Of a stretch of DNA of 64,000 nucleotides, positions 10,612 through 20,296 are shown piece after piece (position 1 is the first letter of the stretch; each line of letters opens with the position of its first letter). Source of the DNA: Actinomycetes bacterium. Lineage in GTDB: Bacteria > Actinomycetota > Acidimicrobiia > Acidimicrobiales > Acidimicrobiaceae. Under the pieces are notes generated by a model that was not told the origin of the DNA, searched no databases, and was given only the letters and a program-made list of their open reading frames with translations. A program made the position numbers and the translations under genes. The DNA lies in NCBI GenBank assembly GCA_021805205.1, contig JAJZFV010000040.1, positions 1 through 64,000 of the forward strand, read 5' to 3'.

Positions 10612-10780
10612 ATAAAGTCACAAACAATTGACGTCCACAGAACTACGACGATCAACGCACTTCGTGATAGCTAAAAGAAAGCTTCGATGGAAGTTCGAAT
10701 TGCCATCTACTTGCAAAAACTGACTCTCCAGAGTAGGAAACAACTAACTCTTAGCCCATTTGGAGGAGTTCTTGCAGCCT

Positions 10781-11848
10781 CTAACCGCCTTGATATCGAT
10801 TTACAAAATTAGCGACCGTAGCATTGATGTGATCGGCGTAGTCGACGTTGGTCGAGGTATCAACGAGGTGAATACCTTCGGAGTATGGAGCTATCGAGAG
10901 GTTTAGGCCCCCCGATGAGACGTACGAAGTTACTCCATTTTGAAGCGTCTTATGTCCACTTCCATCAACCAAATAGACGCTTGAACCCTGCTTAGTCAAT
11001 GCCCCCACCGTAGCGGTTGACGAGGAGAGTTCGGGGGTGCAACCAATCAGGGTTGCATTTGAAGTGGCACTAAATGTTGGCGTTAGCGCAGTGCCATCAA
11101 AGAGCTCACCTTTAGTTCGTGATCCAACTTGAGAGCAGATACCTACCGTTACAGTGCTTCCTTTTAGAACTTCGGTGGCTACGACATTTGAGGAAGTGAT
11201 CTTCTGCACCGAACTCCAAGCCGAGGTGCCTTCAGAGAAGTACTCGATAGTAGTTGAGGTTCCTTGGACCACAACTGCAACTACCCCATCTGCCAAACCA
11301 TAGATTCCCTTCACCACTGCTCCTTGGGGCAATGCAGGAAGAGCGGTAAATATCGATCCAGCTGGAGTGCCTGAGGTAATGGTTCCACCTCCCTCGGCGA
11401 TGTAGAGGCGATCGTTGGACAGAGCTAATGGATCAATTATTCCAGCCATCTTTGCATCCACGCCGACCGAGTTCCAGCTATGGCCGTAGTCCTTGGTAAA
11501 GACGATGGGTGAACGAAGAAGAGACTGGAATGGATAGAAGCCCAGAACCCCTCCCAAATTAGGATTGTAGGCATAGGCAATTCCAGATTCACCTGAGATA
11601 CCTGGTGGTGTAATAAAAGAAGCGCTCTTGGTAGCTGTATTGAAGTCAAAGAGTTCATAGAAACCACTGTTGTTTGCGGTCAACCAGACGTTATTGCCTC
11701 CAACGTACCGGAGCTGAGTGAGCTCATCTCGGTTCAGTAGGGGCGCATTACCGGTAGCACTGGGCGACGATACGGCATTGGTAAATGAGCCACACCCTGC
11801 CAGAAGCATGGATGTCGTAGCTAGCGCGAAAAGCCGATTGCGGTTCAA
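10781..11848 (-). CDS. Secreted lipoprotein with predicted beta-propeller, cassette A
   Basis: A 355-residue lipoprotein: signal peptide with lipobox LLAGC and lipidated Cys19, then a Ser/Thr/Gly-rich exported domain with repeated short strands (for example VFTKDYGHSWNSV, resembling sialidase/BNR-type Asp-box repeats). The start is a TTG preceded by GAGGAT. It lies 68 nt downstream of the DoxX/SCO fusion gene on the same strand and so is probably cotranscribed. A related lipoprotein gene sits at 31819 beside a second copy of the fusion gene; both share a segment with the pattern G-x-A/Y-x-NP followed by LGF-x-P. Function unknown. The pairing suggests an extracytoplasmic partner of the SCO domain, which is inference. 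Confidence 0.8.
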   Translation of the reverse strand: MNRNRLFALATTSMLLAGCGSFTNAVSSPSATGNAPLLNRDELTQLRYVGGNNVWLTANNSGFYELFDFNTATKSASFITPPGISGESGIAYAYNPNLGGVLGFYPFQSLLRSPIVFTKDYGHSWNSVGVDAKMAGIIDPLALSNDRLYIAEGGGTITSGTPAGSIFTALPALPQGAVVKGIYGLADGVVAVVVQGTSTTIEYFSEGTSAWSSVQKITSSNVVATEVLKGSTVTVGICSQVGSRTKGELFDGTALTPTFSATSNATLIGCTPELSSSTATVGALTKQGSSVYLVDGSGHKTLQNGVTSYVSSGGLNLSIAPYSEGIHLVDTSTNVDYADHINATVANFVNRYQGG

Positions 11849-11916
11849 TTCGAGATCCTCATCTTTTTATTTTGTGTAGAAGCTTTTGGTGTAACGGTCC
11901 TAAAGGTGGAGGCCAA

Positions 11917-13647
11917 TCATCCGGCGAGCTTGGCTAACTCATTCTTTATTAAATTGACGTAACTAGATGAGAATTCCGAGGAGCCTGTATTTACAATCAA
12001 TCCCCTTTCCACACCCTTCTTATCGATAAAATACTCCACCTGGGTGTGGACTACCATTCCAATCTGCGTGGTTCGGACCTCAATGCCGTAGTTCTTCCAA
12101 ATCGAAGCTAGGGCACTCTCGGAACCAGTCAAGTAGTACCAGTTTGGCAGCGATGCCAACCCCTCCGATTTTGTAAAGTTGGCTACGTCGGCCACAGAGT
12201 GAAAGATAGGGTTAGCAGCTACCGCAACTAAAGCCACACTCTTCCCCTTTGCTCCAAGTTGAAGATCGGCCTGTTTTATCTCCTGAGCCATCAGTGGACA
12301 TGTGTCGTAACATACCGGATCCAAAAACGTAAGGATTACAGGACGCCCCTTTAGGTCGGCCAATGAAATCCTTTGACCGTTGTATGAGGTAAGGCTAAAC
12401 GATGGGGCGACCTTGGTCACGGAAGTTATGCCGGAAGAGTCGACGATCGCCATCTCACCCGATGCTGGCCCAACTAGCGCTAAAACCGCAACCAAAGAGG
12501 AGATTACTGTAGCAATCGATCCAACCGTAAAGGCACTATAGCGAACTATGGGATTGAGTTCAATCGGGGCAACCTTCTCTTCCGCTTCAACTTCCACCGG
12601 AGGTCTAAGCAGTGACAATGCAACGAGAATAAGAGGAAGCCCAGTGTTGAAGTCGGTGGCAGTCGATGAGAAGATTCCAAAGTCTTGCCCCAACCACCAC
12701 GCACTAAAGGCTACCGCTACGACTATCCCAACCGACACCTTCCTGATTGGTCTTAGGAAGATGGCAAATGCACCTAGAAGCGGCAAGAAGACCAAGAGAG
12801 CATTTGCTGCAACTGGTGACGAATTAGCAAAATTGGTGAAAGAGGCGATCACCGAGGAGATGAAGTGAGGTTGATTTGCAGTAGCCATGGCCCCGGTCAT
12901 CGTAGATATGCCGTGTGTAGCCCAATAACCTTCATATGGGAGAGCCTGCAGAACAGCACCGATTAGCAGAAATACCGAGATGAACCCCTCGTAGAGGCGA
13001 TCTCTAAGAACAGCATCCCTACCTCTTTCGGCCATGAGAATTACGATGGCAACAAATCCATAGATGACCACGGCTGATGGGGCACCAGTTAAAAACGAGG
13101 CCCCGGCGTACAATATTCCAAAACCGTTACCGCCTATTAGGACCACGACCGACCATGCTACGGTGATGTAACCGAGAACCCGCCTAGCAGCCCCTCTGCG
13201 CAGCGTTAGGTATCCAATTCCGATAGATATCTGAAGGAAGGCAGCGATTAGGTCAACTTTTGTAGGTTGGGCGTTCCATATCCGAAGTATCACTTCCACA
13301 AAGGAGGCGAGCGGACTGGGTAAGCCGGTTGTTGCCGGCTGAGCTACATTCGATACAAACCCACCGGGCATATTTGGTCGAAGCTGAAAGAGGCCATCTA
13401 TCACCCAAAGAATTCCAAACGACCTTCCCAAAAAACGAATCCTAGGAGAGGTCGAGAGGTCATCTCCCTTACTAGCCCACTTGCTTAGCCTCTGGGGCTT
13501 GAATGCTGAGCTTAGATCGAAGAACCTGTCTAAGAGCAGATACAACAAGAAGAAAAGTAGTGCTGCCCCTAGAGCGATCAAGAGCCCCTTGTAGAGATTG
13601 GAGGCAAGCGCTCCAAAGTCCAAAGAAGAACTACCCATACCTGGCAT
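11917..13647 (-). CDS. Membrane protein with DoxX-like N-terminus fused to SCO1/SenC domain, cassette A
   Basis: A 576-residue fusion. Residues about 15-385 contain around ten membrane segments, with a DoxX/DoxD-like stretch (GRSFGILWVIDGLFQLRPNM). Residues about 400-576 form an exported SCO1/SenC thioredoxin-like domain with Cys446 and Cys450 in VCYDTCP and the partner His534 in VVHTQVEYFID, the three copper ligands of SCO proteins. SCO domains deliver copper to the CuA site of cytochrome oxidase or act as thiol reductants outside the membrane; fusion to a multi-spanning domain is uncommon. The ATG follows AAAAGGA. The lipoprotein gene at 10781 follows. A full-length relative with identical Cys-to-His spacing (88 residues) lies at 33328. 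Confidence 0.85.
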   Translation of the reverse strand: MPGMGSSSLDFGALASNLYKGLLIALGAALLFFLLYLLLDRFFDLSSAFKPQRLSKWASKGDDLSTSPRIRFLGRSFGILWVIDGLFQLRPNMPGGFVSNVAQPATTGLPSPLASFVEVILRIWNAQPTKVDLIAAFLQISIGIGYLTLRRGAARRVLGYITVAWSVVVLIGGNGFGILYAGASFLTGAPSAVVIYGFVAIVILMAERGRDAVLRDRLYEGFISVFLLIGAVLQALPYEGYWATHGISTMTGAMATANQPHFISSVIASFTNFANSSPVAANALLVFLPLLGAFAIFLRPIRKVSVGIVVAVAFSAWWLGQDFGIFSSTATDFNTGLPLILVALSLLRPPVEVEAEEKVAPIELNPIVRYSAFTVGSIATVISSLVAVLALVGPASGEMAIVDSSGITSVTKVAPSFSLTSYNGQRISLADLKGRPVILTFLDPVCYDTCPLMAQEIKQADLQLGAKGKSVALVAVAANPIFHSVADVANFTKSEGLASLPNWYYLTGSESALASIWKNYGIEVRTTQIGMVVHTQVEYFIDKKGVERGLIVNTGSSEFSSSYVNLIKNELAKLAG

Positions 13648-13747
13648 TTAATAATCCTTTTCAACTACAAATTCCGCAATAAAACTTCCGACGCCATTGG
13701 CCCTCTCTAAGGGCAGAATGACTCCTCTTAGTTGCCCACCCAATACC

Positions 13748-14692
13748 TCAAAGCTGCATTGACTTCCTCCCAGAACAACTGTGGTGAGTCCGTACTATTG
13801 GTACAGTCTTCGAAACTGGTGTTGTAAATACAAGAGACTTTGATGTGGGTGTAGTAGTGGCCAACCCCACCTCGATCAAAAGTCCCAAAGTCAGAGTTAG
13901 GGCGAGGACGGGACGGAGAAAGGTTCCGCTTTTTACGAAGTTTGCAAGTCTCAGGGCAGTCTTGCCTGAGAGTTCTCCCTCGCTGCAATCTCGATTTTCA
14001 ACCTCGATTCGATCCTGACTAAAGAGTTGCAGTGATCGTGCTACTTGAACACGATAACTAAGGTGATCTCGATATGCATAAGCCAAAAAGGTAATTACTA
14101 TCGGAAGGTAGTCGATCAACGCTTCCGGCGGCAGGTGACTCTGGTAGGAAAATAATGCCGTGAGAGACAGAACCACCCCACCAAGTCCAACTATCACAAA
14201 CTTTAGCTGCGGAATTCTGTCTTTGACATAGCTTGCAACCGCCACCACCGTAGCAAAGAGGGCGGGAAGAAGACCCGTAAGTGCGATTAGGTACTCTCTG
14301 TAGGACGCTCCTCTCGATGGAGAAAGGACAGGTGCAACGGTCAATGCGGCAATGAGGTATGAGGATAATGCCCCTGACCAAATAATCCATCGCGTCGCCT
14401 CATAGCCTGTAAGCCTTCGTTGCGAAGGAGATTCAAGAGAGCTCTTAGATGACCCCTCGGAAGGTTTCGTCTTAGATTCAGGGGTCAAAACGAAAAAGCG
14501 GCGACTATCGATCGACGAAGAAAAATTTGCAAAGCGGGCATTAACTCTCAATTGATCGAGGAGAAAACCCCGGCACAACTCACACTTGGATATATGAGAT
14601 GACAGCGAAGAGGAGTAGCGGTTCCCACTCTCTGCAATTTCGACGATCTCAGATTGAAATTCTTGGCAGATGAACTCCATACGAAATAACAT
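13748..14692 (-). CDS. Membrane-bound anti-sigma factor (zinc-finger type)
   Basis: A 314-residue protein whose N-terminus carries the zinc-binding anti-sigma pattern His33-x3-Cys37-x2-Cys40, followed by a linker and about five hydrophobic segments from residue 105 onward. It is divergent from the ECF sigma gene at 14826, an unusual arrangement because most such pairs are cotranscribed, but the adjacency supports the pairing. The start may be residue 1 or the ATG four codons later; neither has a good ribosome site. The gene ends 100 nt before the DoxX/SCO gene on the same strand, so cassette A may be part of its transcript. The inducing signal is unknown. Confidence 0.72.
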   Translation of the reverse strand: MLFRMEFICQEFQSEIVEIAESGNRYSSSLSSHISKCELCRGFLLDQLRVNARFANFSSSIDSRRFFVLTPESKTKPSEGSSKSSLESPSQRRLTGYEATRWIIWSGALSSYLIAALTVAPVLSPSRGASYREYLIALTGLLPALFATVVAVASYVKDRIPQLKFVIVGLGGVVLSLTALFSYQSHLPPEALIDYLPIVITFLAYAYRDHLSYRVQVARSLQLFSQDRIEVENRDCSEGELSGKTALRLANFVKSGTFLRPVLALTLTLGLLIEVGLATTTPTSKSLVFTTPVSKTVPIVRTHHSCSGRKSMQL

Positions 14693-14825
14693 TCGCCGTA
14701 TTTGCCTTAAATGTTCAAGGAGTTATAAAAGTTTCAGGGGAGATCTTCATTGAGAGCGGCGCTAACCTAATCGAGCGGTAACTCAATGACTCTTCCAATG
14801 AGAAGGCGGGGATTTTCGAACAGAT

Positions 14826-15389
14826 ATGGCAAAAGATATCGAAGATTCTCTCAAGAGAGACTTGATCTTGACTTCTAAAGGAGTAAGTGGCTCCTTTGAT
14901 TTTGTAGTAGCCACTGCCGCTCCTTTAGTTCGCGGTTTTGCTCGCCGCTACTTCGACAACGATGCCTGCGATGACGTGGTGCAAGAGGTCTTCATTCAGG
15001 TATTTCGTTCCATAAAGAGGTACAATCCGAAGTTGAGCGCTAAGAGTTGGATTCTGGGGATAACTCATCATGTAATAGTCGACGAAATCAGAAGACGAAC
15101 TCGGAGGCCGACTCGAAGCGGAGAAGACCTAAATTTAGCTGCTGCCGTAGCCCAAGACACCTCAGAGATAGAAGATCTGATCCTTCGACTACCCAAAGAT
15201 TATTTTGACGTAATCTATGCAACAAAAATCGTTGGTCTTTCATACGAAGAGACCGCTCAGTCACTATCGATCCCGGTTGGTACTGTAAAGTCGCGCATCT
15301 TTGCCGCACGCAAAGAGCTATCTCAAATGATTTACGACGCCGACGCGTCGCAATCTAGAGGCCAAAGCTCATTCAGAGACCTTGCTTGA
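14826..15389 (+). CDS. ECF-type RNA polymerase sigma factor
   Basis: A 187-residue sigma-70 family protein of the extracytoplasmic-function group. Region 2 lies at about residues 25-95, with a DDVVQEVFIQVFRSIKRY helix that binds core polymerase and the -10 element, and region 4 at about 115-170, with LSYEETAQSLSIPVGTVKSR as the helix-turn-helix for the -35 element. There is no C-terminal extension. It faces the zinc-finger anti-sigma gene across 133 nt. The natural target would be its own divergent region and perhaps the SCO cassette behind the anti-sigma gene; no matching promoter pair was verified. Confidence 0.9.
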   Translation: MAKDIEDSLKRDLILTSKGVSGSFDFVVATAAPLVRGFARRYFDNDACDDVVQEVFIQVFRSIKRYNPKLSAKSWILGITHHVIVDEIRRRTRRPTRSGEDLNLAAAVAQDTSEIEDLILRLPKDYFDVIYATKIVGLSYEETAQSLSIPVGTVKSRIFAARKELSQMIYDADASQSRGQSSFRDLA

Positions 15390-15495
15390 CACTTCAACAA
15401 CTCGATACTAACTTCATAGCAAAAATGAACTTATCTAATGAATTATTCTTTTTTCAGGCGATCGCTTGGTTGCGATGGGAGCACCAAAGCTACGT

Positions 15496-16053
15496 CTAGG
15501 CACTGACGCCCTTTACAAAGATACGTGCCACCAGAGCAGCAGCGTCTTCGGGGCTAATCATATCCGCTGCCACCAGCTTGCTCGAAATGCCCAAAAGTCC
15601 CCAGAGATAGTAGGCGATAGTATCACAATTCAAGTTTGCATCGATCTCTCCATTTGCAAACCTATCGCTGATTAGGGCTTTGATAGTTGGCGAGATCGCC
15701 TCTTTAGCCAGCATCTTGTTGGTATCGTTGGCGATGTTGCCCAAGACGATTGAGTGACGTCTAGCAAGCGAGATGATACTGCGTGCAATACGTGAAAGCG
15801 CCTCCTGAAACGATACTCCGTCGAAGCTAAGGAGACGAAGCTCATCGCCTAGGTCGCGGAATGCTACTTCATGGAGTTTGAGAAGAAGTGAATCCCGATT
15901 TGGGAAGTATCGATATAGTGTGGCGCGGCCAACTCCGGCATAGTGAGCAACATCACCCATCGATGCCCCTTCACCCTTATCGGTAAATGCTTTTGCAGCA
16001 CCTTCAAGAATTGCTACTGCTGTTCTGTCTCTTAGATCTACGTTTTCTGTCAT
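15496..16053 (-). CDS. TetR family transcriptional repressor
   Basis: A 185-residue regulator with an N-terminal TetR helix-turn-helix (about residues 10-58; GASMGDVAHYAGVGRATLYRYF is the DNA-binding part) and an all-helical ligand domain. It is transcribed away from the DHA2 exporter at 16161 across a 107-nt region rich in inverted repeats, the standard arrangement for a drug-responsive repressor controlling an exporter. AAGAG precedes the ATG. Ligand unknown. Confidence 0.9.
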   Translation of the reverse strand: MTENVDLRDRTAVAILEGAAKAFTDKGEGASMGDVAHYAGVGRATLYRYFPNRDSLLLKLHEVAFRDLGDELRLLSFDGVSFQEALSRIARSIISLARRHSIVLGNIANDTNKMLAKEAISPTIKALISDRFANGEIDANLNCDTIAYYLWGLLGISSKLVAADMISPEDAAALVARIFVKGVSA

Positions 16054-16069
16054 CTCTTAATACCTCTAT

Positions 16070-16139
16070 GTATAAATAATATACACTTTTGTTCGTAAAT
16101 GAGACATACATGTATCAAAACTAGTTATACTTGTTTCAT
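16070..16139. promoter_or_regulatory. Candidate TetR operator region
   Basis: The divergent tetR/exporter gap contains GTATA-5-TATAC at 16070-16084, a perfect ten-base palindrome ATACATGTAT at 16106-16115, and the half-sites ATGAGACA (16099-16106) and TGTTTCAT (16132-16139), an imperfect inverted pair. Which of these binds the repressor is not decidable by eye. Confidence 0.5.
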
Positions 16140-16160
16140 ATAAGTATTTAGGAGATATGC

Positions 16161-17717
16161 ATGGCGAAAGTAAATGTAGGAGCTGAGGTCGAGGCTCCGG
16201 TAAAGGAGAGGAGCGTTGGCGTAATCATTGGCGCGCTAATGCTCGCGATGCTCCTAGCCGCCCTTGACCAGACGATCGTCTCAACCGCTCTACCAACCAT
16301 TGCGGGCGACCTCGGGGGGATCAACCACCTCTCCTGGGTCGTAACCGCCTACCTGATAACATCAACCATCACCACTCCCCTATGGGGTAAATTGGGAGAC
16401 ATGTACGGTCGAAAGAAGCTCTTCCAAGCCTCGATCGTCATCTTCCTTGTTGGATCCGCCCTTTCGGGTATCTCTCAAAATATGACCCAATTAATTGCAT
16501 TCCGAGCCATTCAAGGAATCGGCGCAGGTGGATTAATGGTGGGTGCCCAATCTATCGTAGGCGACATCGTTTCACCACGAGATAGAGGAAAGTATCAGGG
16601 CTTCTTCGGAGCAGTATTTGGACTAGCTTCAGTCATAGGACCTCTGATTGGTGGCTACTTTACCGACTCGCTATCGTGGCGTTGGGTATTCTACGTCAAC
16701 CTTCCGATTGGCGTTGTAGCCCTAGCTGTAATAGCCGTGGCGCTGAAGTTACCGGTTCGCACCACAAAGCACCGCGTCGACTACCTCGGTACCGGTCTAA
16801 TGGCCGCAGCTGTCACGATCTTAATCCTCGTAACCACCTGGGGTGGGACCACCTACTCTTGGACCAGCCCAACGATCATCGCCCTATCTGTAATTGGTGT
16901 CGTTCTTCTTGTGGCATTTGGATGGGCAGAGACCAAGGCTGCGGAACCGCTACTACCGCCTTCTATCTTCAAGGTACCATCGGTCTCGATTCTCTCAGCT
17001 ATAGGCTTCATAGTTGGCTTCGCGATGTTCGGCGCTATCGTTTACCTCCCCACCTTCTTACAGACCGTATTTGGATCATCGCCCACAAAGTCAGGGTTGC
17101 AGCTGCTTCCATTGATGGCTGGCTTACTCACGGTTTCGCTGATTTCAGGTCAGCTCATTACTAAGCACGGTAAGTACAAGATCTACCCCATCATCGGAAC
17201 TGTTCTCATGACTGGAGCTATGGGGCTCCTGGCTACGATGACGATTCACACGTCGCTGATTGTATTGAGCCTCTACTCTCTCATCCTCGGAGCGGGAGTG
17301 GGTGGAGTGATGCAGGTATTGGTTATCGCCGTTCAAAACGCGGTTCCATACGAGATGCTCGGTGTAGCTACATCGTCTGCTACCTTCTTTAGGTCGATCG
17401 GAGGTTCATTTGGAGTCGCAATCTTTGGCGCAATATTCAACTCGCGCCTAACTTCTAACCTCGAAAAATACCTGCCAAAGTCGGTACTCAAGTCCCTTGG
17501 AAGCGGTGGAACCTCTTCGTTGGCACTCAATCCGGCACAACTAAAGACGCTTCCAGCAGCGATCCACTACGGTTTCATTCAGTCGTTTGCCCACTCACTC
17601 GACACCGTCTTCCTTGTCGGAGTTCCAATAACGGCTCTAGCCTTCGTACTCTCACTGATGGTCAAAGAGATTCCGCTTCGAAAGTCGGTTCACACTTCAG
17701 TATCAGTGATGGAATAG
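16161..17717 (+). CDS. MFS multidrug exporter, DHA2 (14-segment) family
   Basis: A 518-residue major-facilitator protein with fourteen membrane segments. The motif [19 protein letters not shown] near residue 38 and the [11 protein letters not shown] loop near residue 80 are diagnostic of the EmrB/QacA branch of drug:H+ antiporters. The ATG follows AGGAGATATGC. The neighbouring divergent TetR gene indicates repression relieved by an exported compound. Downstream is a hairpin (17734-17774) and then a strong bidirectional terminator. The substrate cannot be inferred. Confidence 0.92.
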   Translation: MAKVNVGAEVEAPVKERSVGVIIGALMLAMLLAALDQTIVSTALPTIAGDLGGINHLSWVVTAYLITSTITTPLWGKLGDMYGRKKLFQASIVIFLVGSALSGISQNMTQLIAFRAIQGIGAGGLMVGAQSIVGDIVSPRDRGKYQGFFGAVFGLASVIGPLIGGYFTDSLSWRWVFYVNLPIGVVALAVIAVALKLPVRTTKHRVDYLGTGLMAAAVTILILVTTWGGTTYSWTSPTIIALSVIGVVLLVAFGWAETKAAEPLLPPSIFKVPSVSILSAIGFIVGFAMFGAIVYLPTFLQTVFGSSPTKSGLQLLPLMAGLLTVSLISGQLITKHGKYKIYPIIGTVLMTGAMGLLATMTIHTSLIVLSLYSLILGAGVGGVMQVLVIAVQNAVPYEMLGVATSSATFFRSIGGSFGVAIFGAIFNSRLTSNLEKYLPKSVLKSLGSGGTSSLALNPAQLKTLPAAIHYGFIQSFAHSLDTVFLVGVPITALAFVLSLMVKEIPLRKSVHTSVSVME

Positions 17718-17733
17718 ATAAAGAGCGATATCT

Positions 17734-17774
17734 CGCCACCTTTAGGGAGATGCTTCTCTTTCCTGAAGGTGGCG
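17734..17774 (+). other. Hairpin downstream of the exporter gene
   Basis: CGCCACCTT at 17734-17742 pairs with AAGGTGGCG at 17766-17774, with some internal pairing. It lies directly after the MFS stop but has no T-run, so it may protect the 3-prime end or pause polymerase ahead of the true terminator. Confidence 0.4.
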
Positions 17775-17793
17775 ATCATAAAAGTGCTGCTAC

Positions 17794-17834
17794 AAAAAAG
17801 CTCCCCGCCTCAGTACGAGAAGGGGAGCTTTTTT
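17794..17834. terminator. Bidirectional terminator between convergent genes
   Basis: AAAAAAGCTCCCC pairs with GGGGAGCTTTTTT around a 15-base loop. The A-run on one side and T-run on the other serve both the MFS gene (plus strand) and the ABC-F gene (minus strand), whose ends face each other. Confidence 0.85.
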
Positions 17835-17875
17835 GATCTTGGTGGGATGTGAGCAGCTTCAAATTACACAGCTTG

Positions 17876-19690
17876 CTACTCTAACGAGATCTCTAACCAC
17901 TCGTCCTCCAACGTAGCCTTCTCTTGGACCAATGCTTTGACCTGTTGGTCGAGTTCGATCGCACGTTGATAATCTTCGTATGGAAGCAAAGCTATCTGAT
18001 CATTTAGCTTTGCGATCTTTTCATCGATGCGACTCAGCTTTCTTTCGATATTGTTCAGCTCTTTATTGCGCGAACGCTTGGCAACTGGCATCGCGGTGGC
18101 CGTATCTGACGGGGAGATGTTTTGCTGCATTGGAGCAAGCTTGGACTTGCCCCCTAGCTTTGCCTCTGCCGCTATTGAGAGTGCCTCAAAGTAAGAGTCG
18201 ACGCCTCGAGGAAGGTGGTGAAGCTTCCCGTCGATCAAGAGGTACTGGTTATCGGTTACTCGTTCGATCATATAGCGATCGTGCGATACCATAATCAAGG
18301 TTCCAGCCCACGAATCAAGTAGGTCTTCAATGGCAGTTAGCATGTCGACGTCCATATCGTTAGTTGGCTCGTCGAGGATTAAAACATTTGGCTCTTCCAT
18401 GAGTGTCATCAGTATTTGTAGGCGCCGCAATTGGCCCCCCGAAAGGTCAACCAAGTGGGTCGCTAGCTCATCACTTGAAAATCCCAATCGCTCCAGTAGG
18501 TTTGCAACTGATACGTCATCTTTACCGATAGTAAATGAACGACGATACTTCTCGACTACTTCAAAGATTCTCTTTGACCTCAGAGACTCTTCAAATTCAA
18601 ATGTCTGTGTGAGAGAGCCGAACTTTACCGTTTGACCGATAGCCACACTTCCAGAATCTGGAGCTAATCGACCAGTCATCAGAGCAAGTAGGGTTGACTT
18701 ACCAGCGCCATTTACTCCAAGTATTCCAACCCGATCTCCGGGGCCAATTGCGATACTTTCACCCTTGATGACATCTAATTCTTCATAGGAGTAGCTGACG
18801 TTGCGCAATTCAATTACGTCACGGCCCAAGCGTCGGTTTGCAAGAGCCTTCAACTCAACACTGTCTCTAAGGGGAGGCTCTTTAGATATGATCTCGTTGG
18901 CGGCATCTATACGAAACTTGGGTTTTGAGGTACGAGCAGGTGCCCCCCGTCGTAACCACGCCAACTCTTTGCGAGCCAGGTTCATCCGCTTGGTCTCCAT
19001 TACTGATGCAATGCGATCGCGCTCATACTTGGCTAGAACATATGCCGCATATCCTCCCTCGAAAGGCTCGACTATTCCGTCGTGAACCTCCCAGGTGTTG
19101 CTACAGACCTCGTCCAAAAACCACCTATCGTGGGTGATCACCATAAGGGCGCCATTGCCACTACTCAGCCTCGAACGGAGGTGTCGGGCCAAAAATACGA
19201 TCGCCCCAATATCGAGGTGGTTGGTCGGTTCATCTAAAAGAAGAAGGTCGTAGTCTTGAATCAAAACAGCAGCAAGTGCGACTCTTCTAGATTCCCCGCC
19301 CGATAGATCGACTACCGAAATATCTAAAGGTATCGGATCTACTAAGCCTCCAACTACTTCACGCACCAATGGATCACTGGCGTAGTCGTACTCCGATCTG
19401 CTTCCAAAGAGCCAATCTCGGACCGTGGTAGACTCTTTAGACCCAACAATCGTAGGTACATCGCTCTGGGAGATGTATCCGACCCTGAGGCCACTACGAT
19501 AGGTGACCTTTCCACTATCTGGTTCTAGATCTCGCGCCAGGATACGCATCAGAGAACTTTTGCCGTGGCCATTCCTACCCACAACACCGATTGCATCTCC
19601 ATCACTTATTCCTATAGTGACATCGGTCAAGAGTGTTCTTGTCGGATAAGCCAACGAGATCTTTTCTGCCCCTACAAGGTGGCCCATCAA
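17876..19690 (-). CDS. ABC-F family ATPase
   Basis: A 604-residue soluble protein with two ABC cassettes and no membrane domain. The first Walker A is GRNGHGKSS (residues 39-47), with signature LSGGESRR and Walker B LLLLDEPTNHLD; the second cassette has GVNGAGKST, LSGGQLRR and VLILDEPTNDMD. The linker between them is the ABC-F P-site tRNA interaction motif region, and the C-terminus (about 530-600) is a charged coiled coil as in Uup-type members. These proteins act on ribosomes (translation factors or antibiotic protection) or, for Uup, are linked to DNA. Both ATP sites look intact. It is a single-gene unit ended by the shared terminator. Confidence 0.9.
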   Translation of the reverse strand: MMGHLVGAEKISLAYPTRTLLTDVTIGISDGDAIGVVGRNGHGKSSLMRILARDLEPDSGKVTYRSGLRVGYISQSDVPTIVGSKESTTVRDWLFGSRSEYDYASDPLVREVVGGLVDPIPLDISVVDLSGGESRRVALAAVLIQDYDLLLLDEPTNHLDIGAIVFLARHLRSRLSSGNGALMVITHDRWFLDEVCSNTWEVHDGIVEPFEGGYAAYVLAKYERDRIASVMETKRMNLARKELAWLRRGAPARTSKPKFRIDAANEIISKEPPLRDSVELKALANRRLGRDVIELRNVSYSYEELDVIKGESIAIGPGDRVGILGVNGAGKSTLLALMTGRLAPDSGSVAIGQTVKFGSLTQTFEFEESLRSKRIFEVVEKYRRSFTIGKDDVSVANLLERLGFSSDELATHLVDLSGGQLRRLQILMTLMEEPNVLILDEPTNDMDVDMLTAIEDLLDSWAGTLIMVSHDRYMIERVTDNQYLLIDGKLHHLPRGVDSYFEALSIAAEAKLGGKSKLAPMQQNISPSDTATAMPVAKRSRNKELNNIERKLSRIDEKIAKLNDQIALLPYEDYQRAIELDQQVKALVQEKATLEDEWLEISLE

Positions 19691-20296
19691 TACCCTCTAA
19701 ACATCTACTTCGCTTTTTACCTGCAATAACAGCATAAAGAGAGTAGTCAAATCCCCTAGCCCCCGCCTCTTTCATCGCGAGCTAGCAGCGCTAGGGTCAA
19801 AACCAATGCGCTAACTATTGAAGATATACCCATGTGGCATGGGAGGTTTTAGCCAACCGAGGGTTCAGCTCGTCTCCAGATGGCATAGCAAAAGGGATCC
19901 AGAAGATACGAGGGGGCACTGCAAAGAAGCTGCAATGTTGGACTTTTAGTGTAAATAAGTTAAGAAATAGCAAATATTAAATTTGAACTTTTCAGTGGCA
20001 TAAAATTAATTGATCAAACCATAGTTGATTTTAAACCCGAAGAAGTATACATAACTTTGAATTGCTGAAGTCTCATTTATATTTACGAATCAGCTGCTCA
20101 ATAGCGAACCTCGATTAGCGAAACCAAAAACATCTTGCAAAAATATTAGGGCCTTAAGTCCTATTCAACACCCTAAGTGTTCAATAAATATGACATATTG
20201 TCGAACCATTAGGGGTAAAGCTTTTACCCCTTTACCAAAGATTATATAAAACAGAGATTCGACTAAATAGAGTCGACCTGTGCGCTAGGAGGAATC
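19691..20296. promoter_or_regulatory. AT-rich leader of the chemoreceptor gene with palindrome
   Basis: About 600 nt without a gene. The one clear element is the 21-base palindrome at 20211-20231 (AGGGGTAAA, three-base centre, TTTACCCCT), 66 nt upstream of the chemoreceptor start. It could be an operator or a short hairpin. The rest is AT-rich with stops in all frames. Confidence 0.45.
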
